Shown here: positions 18,027-28,789 of the stretch, piece after piece
Layout of the letters: each line of letters begins with the position of its first letter
How positions within the stretch are numbered: the first letter of the stretch is position 1
NCBI GenBank assembly: GCA_023091665.1
Contig: JALJCQ010000007.1
Location: forward strand, 744,001 to 808,000
DNA: 64,000 nucleotides
Reading direction: 5' to 3'
Source: Pythium myriotylum
Lineage: Eukaryota > Oomycota > Peronosporomycetes > Pythiales > Pythiaceae
Notes under the pieces: generated by a model
Told to the model about the DNA's origin: nothing
The model's input: only the letters and a program-made list of their open reading frames with translations
Databases searched by the model: none
Program-made: the position numbers and the translations under genes

Positions 18027-19967
18027 ATGGCGGTCAAGAGGCATGGCCGTAGCGACGACGAGGAGGAGAAGGAGCCCACGCGCGTCGACGCGGCGAACGG
18101 CAGTGGGCAGGACGATGATGACGACGACGACGGACCCATGCCCATGCCCATGCCGGCGCCTGCGGCCAAGAAGCGCAAGAAGACGCTCCAGTTCGAGGCC
18201 GAGTACCTCAAGAACCTGCCGAGCGCCGCCATGTACGAGCGCAGCTACATGCACCGTGACGTCGTGACCCACGTCGTGGTCGCGCCAGAGACGCAGTTCC
18301 TCATCACGGCGAGCCGAGACGGCCACGTCAAGTTCTGGAAGAAAATGTCCAAGGGCATCGAGTTTGTCAAGCACTACAAGGCCCACCTCGGCGCGATCTC
18401 GGGGCTCGCAGTCTCCACCGACGGCCTGCGGCTATGCTCGACATCGACCGACCAGAACGTCAAGTTCTACGACGTGCTCGGGTTCGACATGGTCAATATG
18501 GTGCAAGTTCCATTCGTGCCGAGCGAATGCTGTTGGATCTATAAGAAAGGAGCCATTGATGCCAAAGTTGTCGTCGCCGACCAAGACGGACCGTTGCTTC
18601 GAGTGTTCAACGCCGAGCAGACAACGTCCGAGCCGTTACACATTCTCGAGAAGACCCACACGGCGCCGGTGACAGTGCTGGGCTTTAATCCCACGTTCAA
18701 CTGTGTGATCAGTGGAGACATGCGTGGTCACTTGGAGTACTGGAGTGCCGAGACCTACAAGTTCCCCGCCGCTGGTGGAGACATCAAGTTCAAGTTTAAG
18801 GGTGAGACGGATCTCTATGAGCTGGCCAAGTCCAAGACCTACGCAACTTCGATCGATGTGAGTCCTCGTGGAGATAGTTTCTTGGTCACCGCCAAAGATG
18901 CCCAGATCCGAGTCTTCCGCTTCACGACAGGTAAACTGCGTCGCAAGTATGACGAGAGCCTCCAGGTGTTTGAGGATGCTCAGGCGGATGATACGCTGCA
19001 TCTCGATTCCATCGACTTTGGTCGGCGAGCTAATGTGGAGAAAGAACTCGCGGCCTCAAACTCCCTTGGCAACTGTATCTTCGATGAATCGGGTCACTTC
19101 ATTCTATACCCCACGCTTATTGGGGTAAAGATCGTTAATCTCGAGACCAACAAGCTTGCGCGAGTGCTCGGCAAAGTTGAGAGCTCAGATCGATTCTTGC
19201 GTATTAGCTTGTTCCAGGGCAAGCCAAAGATCAGTTCTCAAGTCGAGCGTCAGCTGAATGCCTCGAAAGGAATCAAATCTGAGGCGCTTGTCATGTCAGA
19301 TGACCCCTCAAGCAAGTCACAGATTGATCCGACGTTATTCTGCACATCCTTTAATCGCAATCGGTTCTTTTTGTTCTCTTCGAGGGAACCGGAGGAGGAA
19401 GACGAAGACGATAGTGGAACAGGGCGTGACGTTTTCAACGAGAAGCCGACACTCGAGGAGTCCCAAATCATTGGAGAGACAACCTCGTCCAAGAAGCTCG
19501 GTGAGACGGCAATCATTCACACCACCATGGGCGACATCACGATCAAGCTTTTCCCCAAGGAGTGTCCACGCACAATCGAGAACTTCTGCACGCACGCACG
19601 TGACGGATACTACGACAACGTTATCTTCCATCGTGTCATCAAGAACTTCATGGTTCAGACTGGTGATCCTTTGGGTGACGGTACTGGTGGCGAGTCGATC
19701 TGGGGCGGTGAGTTTGAAGACGAGTTCCACCGCAGTCTACGTCATGACCGTCCATTCACTGTTTCCATGGCAAATGCTGGTCCTGGTACAAACGGCTCTC
19801 AATTCTTCATCACCACGGTGCCCACCCCATGGCTGGACAACAAGCACACAGTGTTCGGCCGTGTAGAGCAGGGCAAAGATACCGTCTCGGCTATCGAGCA
19901 GACGCGTGTCGACAAATACGATAAACCTGTGGAGGAGATTAAAATCATTAACATTGACATCTTTTAG
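18027..19967 (+). CDS. PPWD1: PPWD1-like WD40-cyclophilin (spliceosome-associated peptidylprolyl isomerase)
   Basis: Encodes 646 aa, the length I recall for human PPWD1. A charged, Lys-rich N-terminus (AAKKRKKT) may be a nuclear signal. WD40 repeats run from about 60 to 430, with [20 protein letters not shown] and GHVKFWKK as clear blades. The cyclophilin domain starts near residue 494 ([20 protein letters not shown]). The active-site set is visible: FHRVI (Arg), QTGDP, NGSQFF and the [11 protein letters not shown]rp/His. It should therefore be an active prolyl isomerase. PPWD1 is known in spliceosomal C complexes. Start is the ATG at 18027; the upstream in-frame 17982 codon gives no conserved sequence. 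Confidence 0.95.
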   Translation: MAVKRHGRSDDEEEKEPTRVDAANGSGQDDDDDDDGPMPMPMPAPAAKKRKKTLQFEAEYLKNLPSAAMYERSYMHRDVVTHVVVAPETQFLITASRDGHVKFWKKMSKGIEFVKHYKAHLGAISGLAVSTDGLRLCSTSTDQNVKFYDVLGFDMVNMVQVPFVPSECCWIYKKGAIDAKVVVADQDGPLLRVFNAEQTTSEPLHILEKTHTAPVTVLGFNPTFNCVISGDMRGHLEYWSAETYKFPAAGGDIKFKFKGETDLYELAKSKTYATSIDVSPRGDSFLVTAKDAQIRVFRFTTGKLRRKYDESLQVFEDAQADDTLHLDSIDFGRRANVEKELAASNSLGNCIFDESGHFILYPTLIGVKIVNLETNKLARVLGKVESSDRFLRISLFQGKPKISSQVERQLNASKGIKSEALVMSDDPSSKSQIDPTLFCTSFNRNRFFLFSSREPEEEDEDDSGTGRDVFNEKPTLEESQIIGETTSSKKLGETAIIHTTMGDITIKLFPKECPRTIENFCTHARDGYYDNVIFHRVIKNFMVQTGDPLGDGTGGESIWGGEFEDEFHRSLRHDRPFTVSMANAGPGTNGSQFFITTVPTPWLDNKHTVFGRVEQGKDTVSAIEQTRVDKYDKPVEEIKIINIDIF

Positions 19968-20053
19968 GCAGGGAGGACCAAATCCTGCGTGCCGAACAGA
20001 TCGTTTTTGTGTGTTGGTGTGTGGCTCTAGTCGTGTAGTATCGTGGGTTTGTT

Positions 20054-21524
20054 TTACAGTCCATTCAGCAAACGGTTCGCTGCTGCCTCAACATTATTGT
20101 CTGCCGCTCGCAATGCCTCAAGAACTCGCTCGCGATCGAATCCGAGAGCCTAGTATAAAATCGCCAATTAGTGGATATCACAACGGCGGGTAGCCCAAGT
20201 TGTACGAATACCGTACCAGCAACTGCTCGATCGCAGCCTCTGACACGGGCTGTGGAGGAGCAGCCGCGAGATGCGGTGGCAACATTCCTCCCGGGAGTAA
20301 CTGATCGCGAAACCCTTGCCCGTTAGCGGCTCCAGCACCATTCTGGCGCACGCCGAGACGGCGCTGGGCGTCCAGCATGCGACGCTGCCGCTGTTGCATC
20401 ACGGCACTCGCAGGGACGACGTCAAAGAATGGGTGGAAAATCTATCAGAAACTGTCAGCCAGAGCATTAGGGATCGATGCATGCAGTGGCAACATACGCT
20501 GAGGATGGTGCACAAGAATGACGGAAGCTGGAGCTTCGAGAGCGGGGTAGAGCTGAACAAAACACCAAGGAAGACCCCGGGAAGGAACTGCAGCAACGTT
20601 CGTGGGTTACGGCCGAGAATCTGTAGACAGTCGCAAGCGATTAGTGACAGTGCTACATGCTCCTCTCAGAGCCAACTCAAACGCACCACGAGGAGGAGCA
20701 GATAGGTAGTCGACTTGTCCGAGAAGTTGAGGCCGAAGAAGCTGTAGGCCTTTGGTTGCAGACGAGGCACAAACTCTGCGGTACAGGATGAAGAGAACTC
20801 AGCTTGACTCATCCAAGCGCTCGCTTCAACCCTGACAAATGCGTACTCAGGAAGAAGACAGTGAGCGCGCCGAGCCACGCGTACGGGCCTGGGGGCAGAC
20901 GGCGGCCGAGCGTCGGCCACGAGAGAAGCGATGAAAGCTGCAACGCCGCCATGATGGTCCACACGAAGAAGAGCAGGCTACCGAACTTGCGCGAGCCCAT
21001 CTACACCATCGAATCCTTCAGAACGACGCCATCGACAAACCCGACGCTGCTATTCCGACGCACCTGTCGCTCCAGCACGCGGAACTGGAAGATGATATAG
21101 AGCCCAAACGACGCCGCGAGGCCACTGCAATCACACACATACACACCTCCGCGTGAGCTTTGTCTGCAACCTCCTCAGCAGCTCCACGGCGCTGAACCCA
21201 CTGATGGAACGCGACCTGGCTCGAGAGCAGCCGCCAGTACTGGCCCCGATAGAGCACGGCCTCGCGCTCTGCAGCGCAGCGACGACGTCAGCAACGTCCG
21301 TTAAACCCACGACGCAAGCGAGCGAGCGAGCGCACCGAGCAAGAAGAGCCGTCCGTAGCCGAAGAGGATGCTCGCGGAGCTCGCGGCGCCGACGGCCAGC
21401 GAGGCCGCGTACGTGACCGGCGCGCCGTCTGCAGCAGACGAAGAAGACGTGAGTGCTCTCGCCCCTCGTAACCCGCCTCGCGCCCATCGGGTTACGCACA
21501 GAAGCCGCGCAGATCGGCGTGCAT
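20054..21524 (-). CDS. UBAC2-like rhomboid pseudoprotease with C-terminal UBA, nine exons
   Basis: Exons by hand: 21524-21500, 21428-21336, 21268-21171, 21124-21064, 21000-20847, 20775-20687, 20620-20498, 20441-20217, 20149-20054; about 320 aa. Derlin/rhomboid-like features include GQYWRLLSSQVAFH, GLYIIFQFRVLERQMGSRKF, GPYAWLGALTVFFLKFVPR and NFSDKSTTYLLLLV. A Gln/Arg linker follows, then a UBA domain (LGFDRERVLEALRAADNNVE) ending at the stop. UBAC2 works at the endoplasmic reticulum with UBXD8 and ubiquitin ligases. No rhomboid catalytic GxSG was seen. The exon total is one base too long: exon 3 seems to carry an extra base near the TGGG at about 21197-21200 (coordinates approximate). That is a sequencing indel, a recent mutation, or a splice I misplaced. 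Confidence 0.75.
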
Positions 21525-21747
21525 GGCGAGGTGTCTTGGTGGTATTTCCGTTGTCGACGCGTCACTCCGGGGGTACGCAACGCGACCGCAATCGTTACTT
21601 CATATTGTCACTTAACGACGCACAGGGTACACTCCAGGGGGTACATTTTTCGTCTTGGTCGGTCTGTCGCATCTGAGTCTGAGCCGAGGGCTCACCTCGC
21701 ATGGGAGTCAGACGAGAACGAAGAGCTACGGAAAGCGAGCAGCGAGC
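21525..21747. promoter_or_regulatory. Divergent promoter region, UBAC2-like / RING gene
   Basis: About 220 bp between opposed ATGs. No clear initiator on either strand was found. Confidence 0.55.
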
Positions 21748-22725
21748 ATGGCCGTGCGGGTGCGTCGCTGGAGCGACGTCGACGCGCGACGCAAGTACCA
21801 CTGGGCGGGCGCGAGCGCGTCGGCGTCGGCGTCGGCGTCGGCTGGCGACGAGCACGACGAGCGCCACTCGGACGACCGCCGCTCGAGTCTCAACGAGATC
21901 GTGACCGTGCGCTCCATGGCCGTCGACCTGGACGCGCTGGATGACGACCACGGGCCGACCCACCACCCGCACGCCCACGAGGAAGAGCCCGAGGAGTGCG
22001 TCATCTGCCTCGACGAGCTGCTGCCCGGCAAGGCGCTCTTCACGGCCGAGTGCGGCCACAAATTCCACTTTTCCTGCCTGCTCGAGAACGTCAACCACGA
22101 CGAAGCCAACTCGGACAAGTGCCCGATCTGCCGCAAGTCGCAGAACCAGTGGCCCGAGCAGACCAAGGGCCTCGTCAAGGCGCATCCGTACTGTACGTCG
22201 TCTGGAGTGCACGCCTCGAAGCAGTGAAGGGTTGTAGATTAAACGCTTTCTCGTATTGCTCGAGCAGGTACTCATTGCGGTAAGCGCGGCACGGGCGGTG
22301 CCTTTTGCGACGGCTGCGGCCACTCGCTCGCCCACACGCCGACGGCTCAAGAGCGTGCACGTGCCGCAGCGGCGGCTGCTGCTGCACGCAGCAACGTCGT
22401 GGTCGAGTGCCCGACGTGCCGCATCCGCTGCCTCGTGAGCACCACGGCACGCGGTACGCTCCAGTGTCCCAACGGCCATCTCTTCCAGGTGCGGATGCCG
22501 TCGTCGTCGGTTCCTCCGTCGCTCGGAGGTAATAGTGGAGGCGCCGGTTCCATGCGAAACTCGCAAATGGGCCGCCAGAGCTTCTCGGCGCCGGCGCCGA
22601 CGCGACCAGTGATGCGGCAGTGTCCGACCTGCTACACTCGCGTGCAGATGCCACCAGGAAGCCAAGCAGGCCAGTACATGTGTCCGCTCGGCCACACGTT
22701 CTACTACGACCCGCGGCTTCCGTAG
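21748..22725 (+). CDS. RING-finger protein with two C-terminal CxxC...CPxGH modules
   Basis: Exons 21748-22192 and 22268-22725 (intron 75 bp, GT-AG, phase 1) give 300 aa. An Ala-Ser repeat from a GCGTCG microsatellite (ASASASASA) is followed by a RING at about residues 84-131: CVICLDELL, CGHKFHFSC, then DKCPICRKS. A possible CG..CDGCGH zinc site spans the intron. The C-terminus has two related modules: VECPTCRIRC...LQCPNGHLF and RQCPTCYTRV...YMCPLGHTF. RING proteins are usually ubiquitin ligases; that and the substrate are inferred. The ATG at 21748 is the first in frame; upstream 21655 is a TTG codon. Confidence 0.85.
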
Positions 22726-22831
22726 TGGACATTGTTGTTGTATCACGTATCATTCACTTTAATCTCGTTTCATCTTCTTTACTACTGTTCTGTTCCTTAC
22801 GAAGAGAAATATATGGGATCGCGTGGACGTT

Positions 22832-25800
22832 CTATTGAGGCCCCTGGGAGATGAAGATATCGCCGTTGATGAACGCATCGACGCGCTGCAGCTTCTTGAG
22901 CGTGAGATCCATTGGGTACTTGTACATCTCGGCGTTCAGCGGCATTGAATTAGCTGTGCGCTGGTCCACTTGAATGTACGTCCAGCAAACAGGGACGTAG
23001 TCCTGTGCCCCAGCCGCAGCAATCGTTCCTGCCGACGAGGATAGAGATGGCGAGATCGTGAGCTCGAACACCACGCAGGCGCCGTGTGGCAAATTCTCGA
23101 GCGGCGTCTGCATATGCCACGTGAAGGCCCACAGCAGAGATGATGGCAATACGAGCGGCTGAACTGAGACCTGTTGCTTCATCTCCACCAGGTTACCATA
23201 CGAGTCGAGAACCGAGACGATTATGCGTGGGCGACTCAGATAATGCGGGTTCGAGATGCCGATGAGCTCGACGAACACCGAGACATACGAGCTGTTCTTG
23301 ACTTTACCGGGCTGTTTCTGCAAAAAGAGCAGCGGCAGCGACTCGCCAACGTCGCTTCCAGACGACGACGTGGAGTTTTTCTTCTTGGTAAACGATCCGA
23401 GAGAAGAGAGTCGATGGGCCGACGACGTGCGCGCCGACGATGAGGACCCGCACACGCTCGAAATAGCGTTCTTAATCAGTGCGGCCTTGATGCGCTGCAA
23501 ATCGTCGACCTCCGACTCCGTAAGACCCGTCGCGAGCGCGCCGCGGTCAAGTAGGTACTTTGCAACGAGATAGTTCTTGGCCTGTAGCGCGAGCTTGATC
23601 GGGCTTTCGCGGCGAGCGGTCATGGCATTGATGTCGGCGCCGTTCTCGATCAGCCACAACGCCGTCTTGACAAGATCACCTTCGAGCTCGACTCGCGATT
23701 TGGCGAGTGGGTTCAAGGCAGCATCCTCAGCCAAGCTGCTCGACGGAACGATCGAGTGCCGTTGATTGTTGTGGTCGTCGTCAATAGTCACCGAGATGGC
23801 TGACGCCGAGACCGCAATCTCTAGCGAGCTGTTCGCCGCGGCCGTCGCAGTTGCGTGGATGGTCGCTGAAGCGACCAAGTGAAGTGGTGTCTCCAGGTTT
23901 GACGAGGCAGCCGGCGTGGAGCAAATCTTTTTGCGCATGTCGAAATCCACGAACTCGATCCTGCCATTCTTATTTCCACGATGCATGGCGAATAAACGAG
24001 ATTCAATGCTGCTCGGGATGACATTCCGCAAATGAGCAAGCCACTTTTGGATCTCAAGCTCATTCTCGGCCGCGAAGTAGAGCCGTCCTTCCTTGTTACG
24101 CCCTTCCAGAAGTTTTGGCGAGTGGATCTCGAACGCAAACGGCACGTCCACACTTTTTTTGAATAGAGCTGAGCTCAAGTCGATGGACTTCGAGCTGTTG
24201 CCATGTAGGGTTGCTGGTTTGTCGTTGGCGTAATATTCAAGCTGTGGTTGGTGGCTCTCGTTCACGGCCAGCACAACGTAACGTTTCATCCACCGTGAGG
24301 TCTCACGTCGTTTCTTCAGGTATCCCTGAAAGATGATCCCGATAGGAAGCACAGTCACGTCTTGTTCAGGTTCTTCAGGGGCCTTGGATTTGGTCTCGGA
24401 GCATTTCTCTCTCAGCTGTTGGTTCTCATGAACGACCTCGGGATTACGAATCATCATTCGCTTTGTCGGAGATGGTGAGAGGCAGCGAACGACGGGCTTC
24501 TCGTGGGCTGTCTTGCCATACTGGAGGAGAAACTTTGCCATCTCGTACTGGCCATAAGCACATGCCTCGTGGAAGGCCGTGTGACCGCGTCCATTTCGTG
24601 AATAATAGAGGTCTTTCTTGTCGCTGGCCGCGTCTAGCATATATTTCACCACATGGAAGTCTCCGCAACTGGCTGCATGGAGAAATAGCGTGTTGTATCC
24701 AAATGCCTTTGGGCGAAGATTGAAATATAAGCCAGGATCTGCACGTAGCTTCTGGACACGGCGATCTGAGTCTTCCATCTTACTGTGGTTCCTGGACGAT
24801 GGCGAGGTGGGAACGACGAGACCATTTTGCACAGCACTCCTCCGGAAGAGCATCGCAACCTCAGTGCACCAGGCCTTAGTGCGGTGGTGTTTTCGCCACC
24901 TGGACTGAATCCGCCTCGTGGCAGCCTTGATTCTGCGGTACTCTTTCTGTTGCAACCAGCGTTTGGCGATGTACTGCACGACGCGGATGCTTCGCATCAC
25001 GACCAAATGTCGACATCGTAGAACCCATCCACGCAATGCATGTTGCATACTTCGCACAGCAGTAAGTCGGCGGTTCTTGACTTGAATCGCACGTCGTTGA
25101 CGACGTTTGCTCTGTAAAATCACGACTGCACGTCGAAGGCAGCTGAAGGCCTTACGGTGCTTCCACTTCCTTACTACTGCTTGAAGCTTCACAATTCGCT
25201 GCTTCAGGCGGCGAAACTTGCGTCGTTGGAGAAACTGGCGCACGAACGCTTCAAGAACGATCGAAGATTGCTTTCGACGCAAAAAATCGCGACGTGTGAC
25301 CACCGAGCGGAATGTCGACTGGATGCGCACGGTTCCTTGCCGCAGCTTCACGTATATCCGTCGCAATTTTGTCATGTGGTACCACGCCTGGATCGCGATG
25401 GCGCTGCGTAGCTGCAGCTTACGCCTGCGCTCAGCTGCCGTGCGCATCAAGTAGCCACGCACATGCTTCTGGATGCGAATAGTGGCTTTTGTTTGGATAG
25501 CCCAACGGACGAACCGTTTGTGGGTGAGGAACTTTAGAGTTGTTCGAAAGATCACGTTGGACGCACTCTTCATTCTTTGGAATCGCTTCTGAACCCGGAA
25601 TCGACGGAAGCATGTCTGGATTGCCAAGGCTGCAGCTCGCATCTTGACGTACTTGGTCTTTTCCAACACCATGCGCCACAACGCCTGACATTGTAACATA
25701 CCTCGCCGGATCATCCTGTACTTCTTCCTCGCACTCCACCCCAGCAATTGAGATTGCACTACAAGAGCTTTCTCCGCCCGGAGTGATGCAACATATGCCT

Positions 25801-28438
25801 CAAGCTTCTCTACTTGCCCGTAGCGCAAGAAGACTTCCTGCCGTCCCATAGCAAACGGTTTTTTTGCACTGGCGGAAGAATTCTTGACTTCCAGCCACTC
25901 GCTCGCTATGTGTTCGCTGGCCTCGCGCAGCACTTTTGAATTGCTGTTCACAGCTTTCGGTGAGTACTTGCGGATACCGAGCTGCCAAAAAAGTTCATAA
26001 AAGACGTCAAACCGCTTTCGGATCGGGAAGCCTTCCTGACGGATGCGCACGACTTCGAGCACACCACTGTACACAAGCTGATCGCGCACAAGCTCGCAGC
26101 TGAACCCTCCTGGAAACTTCAGGTTATTTGGTTTGATACACTTTATGTAGTTGGGAGAAGTGTGCCATAGCACATCCATGAGTTCTGACAGCTGCGTGCG
26201 GAAGCGACTCGAGACCGTCGTTGTGCCCGTCAAGGCCGCCGCCGAGGTTCGCTTCCCCGGTGTTGCAGGCTGAACTCCCGCCGACGAGTTGGATCTCTTC
26301 ACAGGCATCTCTCCTACGCTGGAAAAGACTGTTCGGAGTAGTGGCTGGTCGCTTCGCTTCATGAGATCCAGCAGGTCATCGTGGAGATTATCCGTGTTCT
26401 TGGCAATGAACTCGTTCACATCGTAAGTCACTTCGCCAGCGTAATGCCGAACTACAAACTCGTCGCACTCGAACCGCGGCTTGCTGTAGTGGGCGTGCTT
26501 ATCGAGGTGGTTCCCGTGGTAGATTGTGAGCAGTTGCTTGTCTGTGGTTTTGCGCTTGAGTAACATTTGCTCCTCGAGCAGCGGCAACAAACCGGTCGGC
26601 GGCTTCTGGATCAGATCGAGACAGGCTTGGTTGTCCTTGTATTCAACGGTCGAAAACTGGATGCCTTCGTTCGCGTATCGCTCCTGCTCGAGCACAAACA
26701 CATGCTTGTTAAACTGCTGCTGTAGTGTTTCGTTCGTGAAGTTGATGCAGAGCTGCTCGAGGCTGTTTTTCTTCATTACTTCAAAGCCAAATATGTCGAG
26801 GATCCCGATGAAAGGAGCCACACTCGTTCCTGCGCCAGCCTTGTTGGTCTTTGCACGCGAGTCCTGCCCAGTCGACGTCTGCTCGTTCGCGTACTGATTG
26901 ATCCGAGAGATCATATGGTTGAAAAGCTCCCCGTAAAGATACTTGCAGAAAGCGTCCATAGCGTTCTTAGCCTGGTCAGGCGTGAGCTTCATTTCGAGGA
27001 TACTACCACGGCCTGTAACAGTCGTCTGGGTGACCATTTTCTTCGCGAACTCTTTTGGATCTACCCCCAATAAGCTCGATACGTGCTCGAGATCTACACC
27101 ACGAGTTGCCGCTTCGGGGAATCTTGGCACCGTTATCTCGTCATTATTCGACCTCATGGACTCGAACTGAAGATTTCCGAGATGCAAGATCGCCGCAAGC
27201 AGGTCGAACAATGGCGCCTGAAACGCTGACTTATCCATGCCCAACTGGTCCATGCACTTACAAAGCTGCTCGAACTCAGCCGCGTCATCGACGCCATCGA
27301 CATCAATGCAGTCACCGCGAGTCAGGTACACGTAGTTCCACACGTCGTCTGTGAGTTTCAGTCGTTGTTCATCAGCTTGACCAAGCGACTTGAGTCCAGC
27401 CAATAACTGGTAGAAGATGTGGTAGTTGCGTTCATTGGCCTGAGGCATCACGAGACGAGTCTTCTCCAATAGGAAGTGACGAATTGACACACCAGCCATG
27501 CGACCTTCGGGGTTGTAGTGGATTTGAATATACTTGCCAAAGCGACTCGAGTTGTCGTTCCGCGAGGTCTTTGCATTGCCAAACGACTCGAGGATCAAAT
27601 TCGAGAGCACGACACACGCCTCAATTTTCTCGTGCACAGTAGCCGCGCTGCCAGCAGAAGCTGCGTTCTTGCTGTGGCTCGACTCCAGTTGCTGCGCTGC
27701 GTGCTTGCTGGCCGTTGCAAGATACTTCATGATGTACTTGGACGCCTCAGTCTTGCCTGCCCCACTTTCTCCACTTACAATAATGGATTGAGGAGTGCCG
27801 CTTCCAGGGACCACGCCCTTCATACCCGTATACGCCTTCTCAGCGATCGTGAAGAGGTGTGGTGGTCGCTTGCTCGCTGCGTCATCTGAGACCGCTCCGA
27901 CTCTCGATGTTGCGTGCTGCTCCATGAAGCCTAATACATCGTAGAGCAGTGGGATTGTCTTGTAGGGGTTGATGGACAACAAAATGTCTGCCGTGAATGT
28001 GTAGATCTTGTCGGCTTCGAAGCGCTGGCGCAAGACGTTAAGCAGTGGAGCCTCGTGCATGTTGTTCATTTGTGCAATGTCGTCGTGGTCGACGATATGC
28101 GACGGATCGAAAGCATAGAGCTTGGTAGTGGACATGGTCTGCAGCTTCTCGTCTGGCGCGTCAGGCACATACACCTGGGCGGTTTGCTGGTCGCTTGCGA
28201 CGCTCTGTACTTCACCGATGCGCCAAAGTACTTTCGGGTCCGAGACCCACACTTTTGTACCTGTCACGACGTTGCTTGGGTTCATGCGACCAAGTACAGG
28301 AAGTCCCGAAGAGTTGTTATTGTTGTTGGAGAGGGACGACGAGCCATGGGTGGCGCCAGACGTGGGTTTGTACGAAGGCGACTTGGACGGCGCGGTCGGC
28401 GGCGCCTGCAACGGCACTGTGGTCTTGCGGAGAAACAT
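22832..28438 (-). CDS. Giant myosin with IQ, ankyrin, PH and C2-like tail
   Basis: One 1868-aa intronless ORF. An N-terminal SH3-like segment (GTKVWVSDPKVLWRIGEVQS) precedes a complete myosin motor to about residue 780: the P-loop GESGAGKTEASKY, NDNSSRFGKY (switch I), DIFGFE (switch II) and the converter all read intact. About ten IQ-like segments follow (~790-1110). Next are ankyrin repeats (NGRGHTAFHEACAYGQYEMA), a PH domain (FQGYLKKRRETSRWMKRYVV ... EIQKWLAHL), a second ankyrin block (WLIENGADINA) and a C-terminal C2-like domain of about 170 residues. It should be an actin motor targeted to membranes by PH/C2. The ATG at 28438 is the first in frame; the ORF extension to 28570 begins with GTG. 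Confidence 0.93.
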   Translation of the reverse strand: MFLRKTTVPLQAPPTAPSKSPSYKPTSGATHGSSSLSNNNNNSSGLPVLGRMNPSNVVTGTKVWVSDPKVLWRIGEVQSVASDQQTAQVYVPDAPDEKLQTMSTTKLYAFDPSHIVDHDDIAQMNNMHEAPLLNVLRQRFEADKIYTFTADILLSINPYKTIPLLYDVLGFMEQHATSRVGAVSDDAASKRPPHLFTIAEKAYTGMKGVVPGSGTPQSIIVSGESGAGKTEASKYIMKYLATASKHAAQQLESSHSKNAASAGSAATVHEKIEACVVLSNLILESFGNAKTSRNDNSSRFGKYIQIHYNPEGRMAGVSIRHFLLEKTRLVMPQANERNYHIFYQLLAGLKSLGQADEQRLKLTDDVWNYVYLTRGDCIDVDGVDDAAEFEQLCKCMDQLGMDKSAFQAPLFDLLAAILHLGNLQFESMRSNNDEITVPRFPEAATRGVDLEHVSSLLGVDPKEFAKKMVTQTTVTGRGSILEMKLTPDQAKNAMDAFCKYLYGELFNHMISRINQYANEQTSTGQDSRAKTNKAGAGTSVAPFIGILDIFGFEVMKKNSLEQLCINFTNETLQQQFNKHVFVLEQERYANEGIQFSTVEYKDNQACLDLIQKPPTGLLPLLEEQMLLKRKTTDKQLLTIYHGNHLDKHAHYSKPRFECDEFVVRHYAGEVTYDVNEFIAKNTDNLHDDLLDLMKRSDQPLLRTVFSSVGEMPVKRSNSSAGVQPATPGKRTSAAALTGTTTVSSRFRTQLSELMDVLWHTSPNYIKCIKPNNLKFPGGFSCELVRDQLVYSGVLEVVRIRQEGFPIRKRFDVFYELFWQLGIRKYSPKAVNSNSKVLREASEHIASEWLEVKNSSASAKKPFAMGRQEVFLRYGQVEKLEAYVASLRAEKALVVQSQLLGWSARKKYRMIRRGMLQCQALWRMVLEKTKYVKMRAAALAIQTCFRRFRVQKRFQRMKSASNVIFRTTLKFLTHKRFVRWAIQTKATIRIQKHVRGYLMRTAAERRRKLQLRSAIAIQAWYHMTKLRRIYVKLRQGTVRIQSTFRSVVTRRDFLRRKQSSIVLEAFVRQFLQRRKFRRLKQRIVKLQAVVRKWKHRKAFSCLRRAVVILQSKRRQRRAIQVKNRRLTAVRSMQHALRGWVLRCRHLVVMRSIRVVQYIAKRWLQQKEYRRIKAATRRIQSRWRKHHRTKAWCTEVAMLFRRSAVQNGLVVPTSPSSRNHSKMEDSDRRVQKLRADPGLYFNLRPKAFGYNTLFLHAASCGDFHVVKYMLDAASDKKDLYYSRNGRGHTAFHEACAYGQYEMAKFLLQYGKTAHEKPVVRCLSPSPTKRMMIRNPEVVHENQQLREKCSETKSKAPEEPEQDVTVLPIGIIFQGYLKKRRETSRWMKRYVVLAVNESHQPQLEYYANDKPATLHGNSSKSIDLSSALFKKSVDVPFAFEIHSPKLLEGRNKEGRLYFAAENELEIQKWLAHLRNVIPSSIESRLFAMHRGNKNGRIEFVDFDMRKKICSTPAASSNLETPLHLVASATIHATATAAANSSLEIAVSASAISVTIDDDHNNQRHSIVPSSSLAEDAALNPLAKSRVELEGDLVKTALWLIENGADINAMTARRESPIKLALQAKNYLVAKYLLDRGALATGLTESEVDDLQRIKAALIKNAISSVCGSSSSARTSSAHRLSSLGSFTKKKNSTSSSGSDVGESLPLLFLQKQPGKVKNSSYVSVFVELIGISNPHYLSRPRIIVSVLDSYGNLVEMKQQVSVQPLVLPSSLLWAFTWHMQTPLENLPHGACVVFELTISPSLSSSAGTIAAAGAQDYVPVCWTYIQVDQRTANSMPLNAEMYKYPMDLTLKKLQRVDAFINGDIFISQGPQ

Positions 28439-28789
28439 TTCGTGGTCTTCCGTCTCTCGCCGCTCCCCACTGCGTGGCGTCTGACGAGTGCCGCCCGACC
28501 GAGCCTCGGCGAGCAAAATTAGAGACTGCGAGCCGTTACGAAACTCGAGTCGCCGCCATTTCGAGGTCACTCACAACTGAGCTGATGAGCAGCACAGCGT
28601 CACCTCCAAGTGCAGCTCCAGAGCATTGGCACCTATACCTTGCACTCGGAGAAAATAGCTCTTGTATGAGGTGCCTCGAATGATCATCAGAGCACCACGC
28701 CAGTCGGGGGAGAGACAAAAGATCCATGGGGAAGATATGCACAGGAACGCTTGAGACAATTTCCTTGACCTGTTGCCTAGCCCCACTAG
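28439..28789. other. Spacer upstream of the myosin gene
   Basis: 351 bp holding the myosin promoter and the tubulin acetyltransferase 3' flank. Short ORFs here match nothing recognised. Confidence 0.5.
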
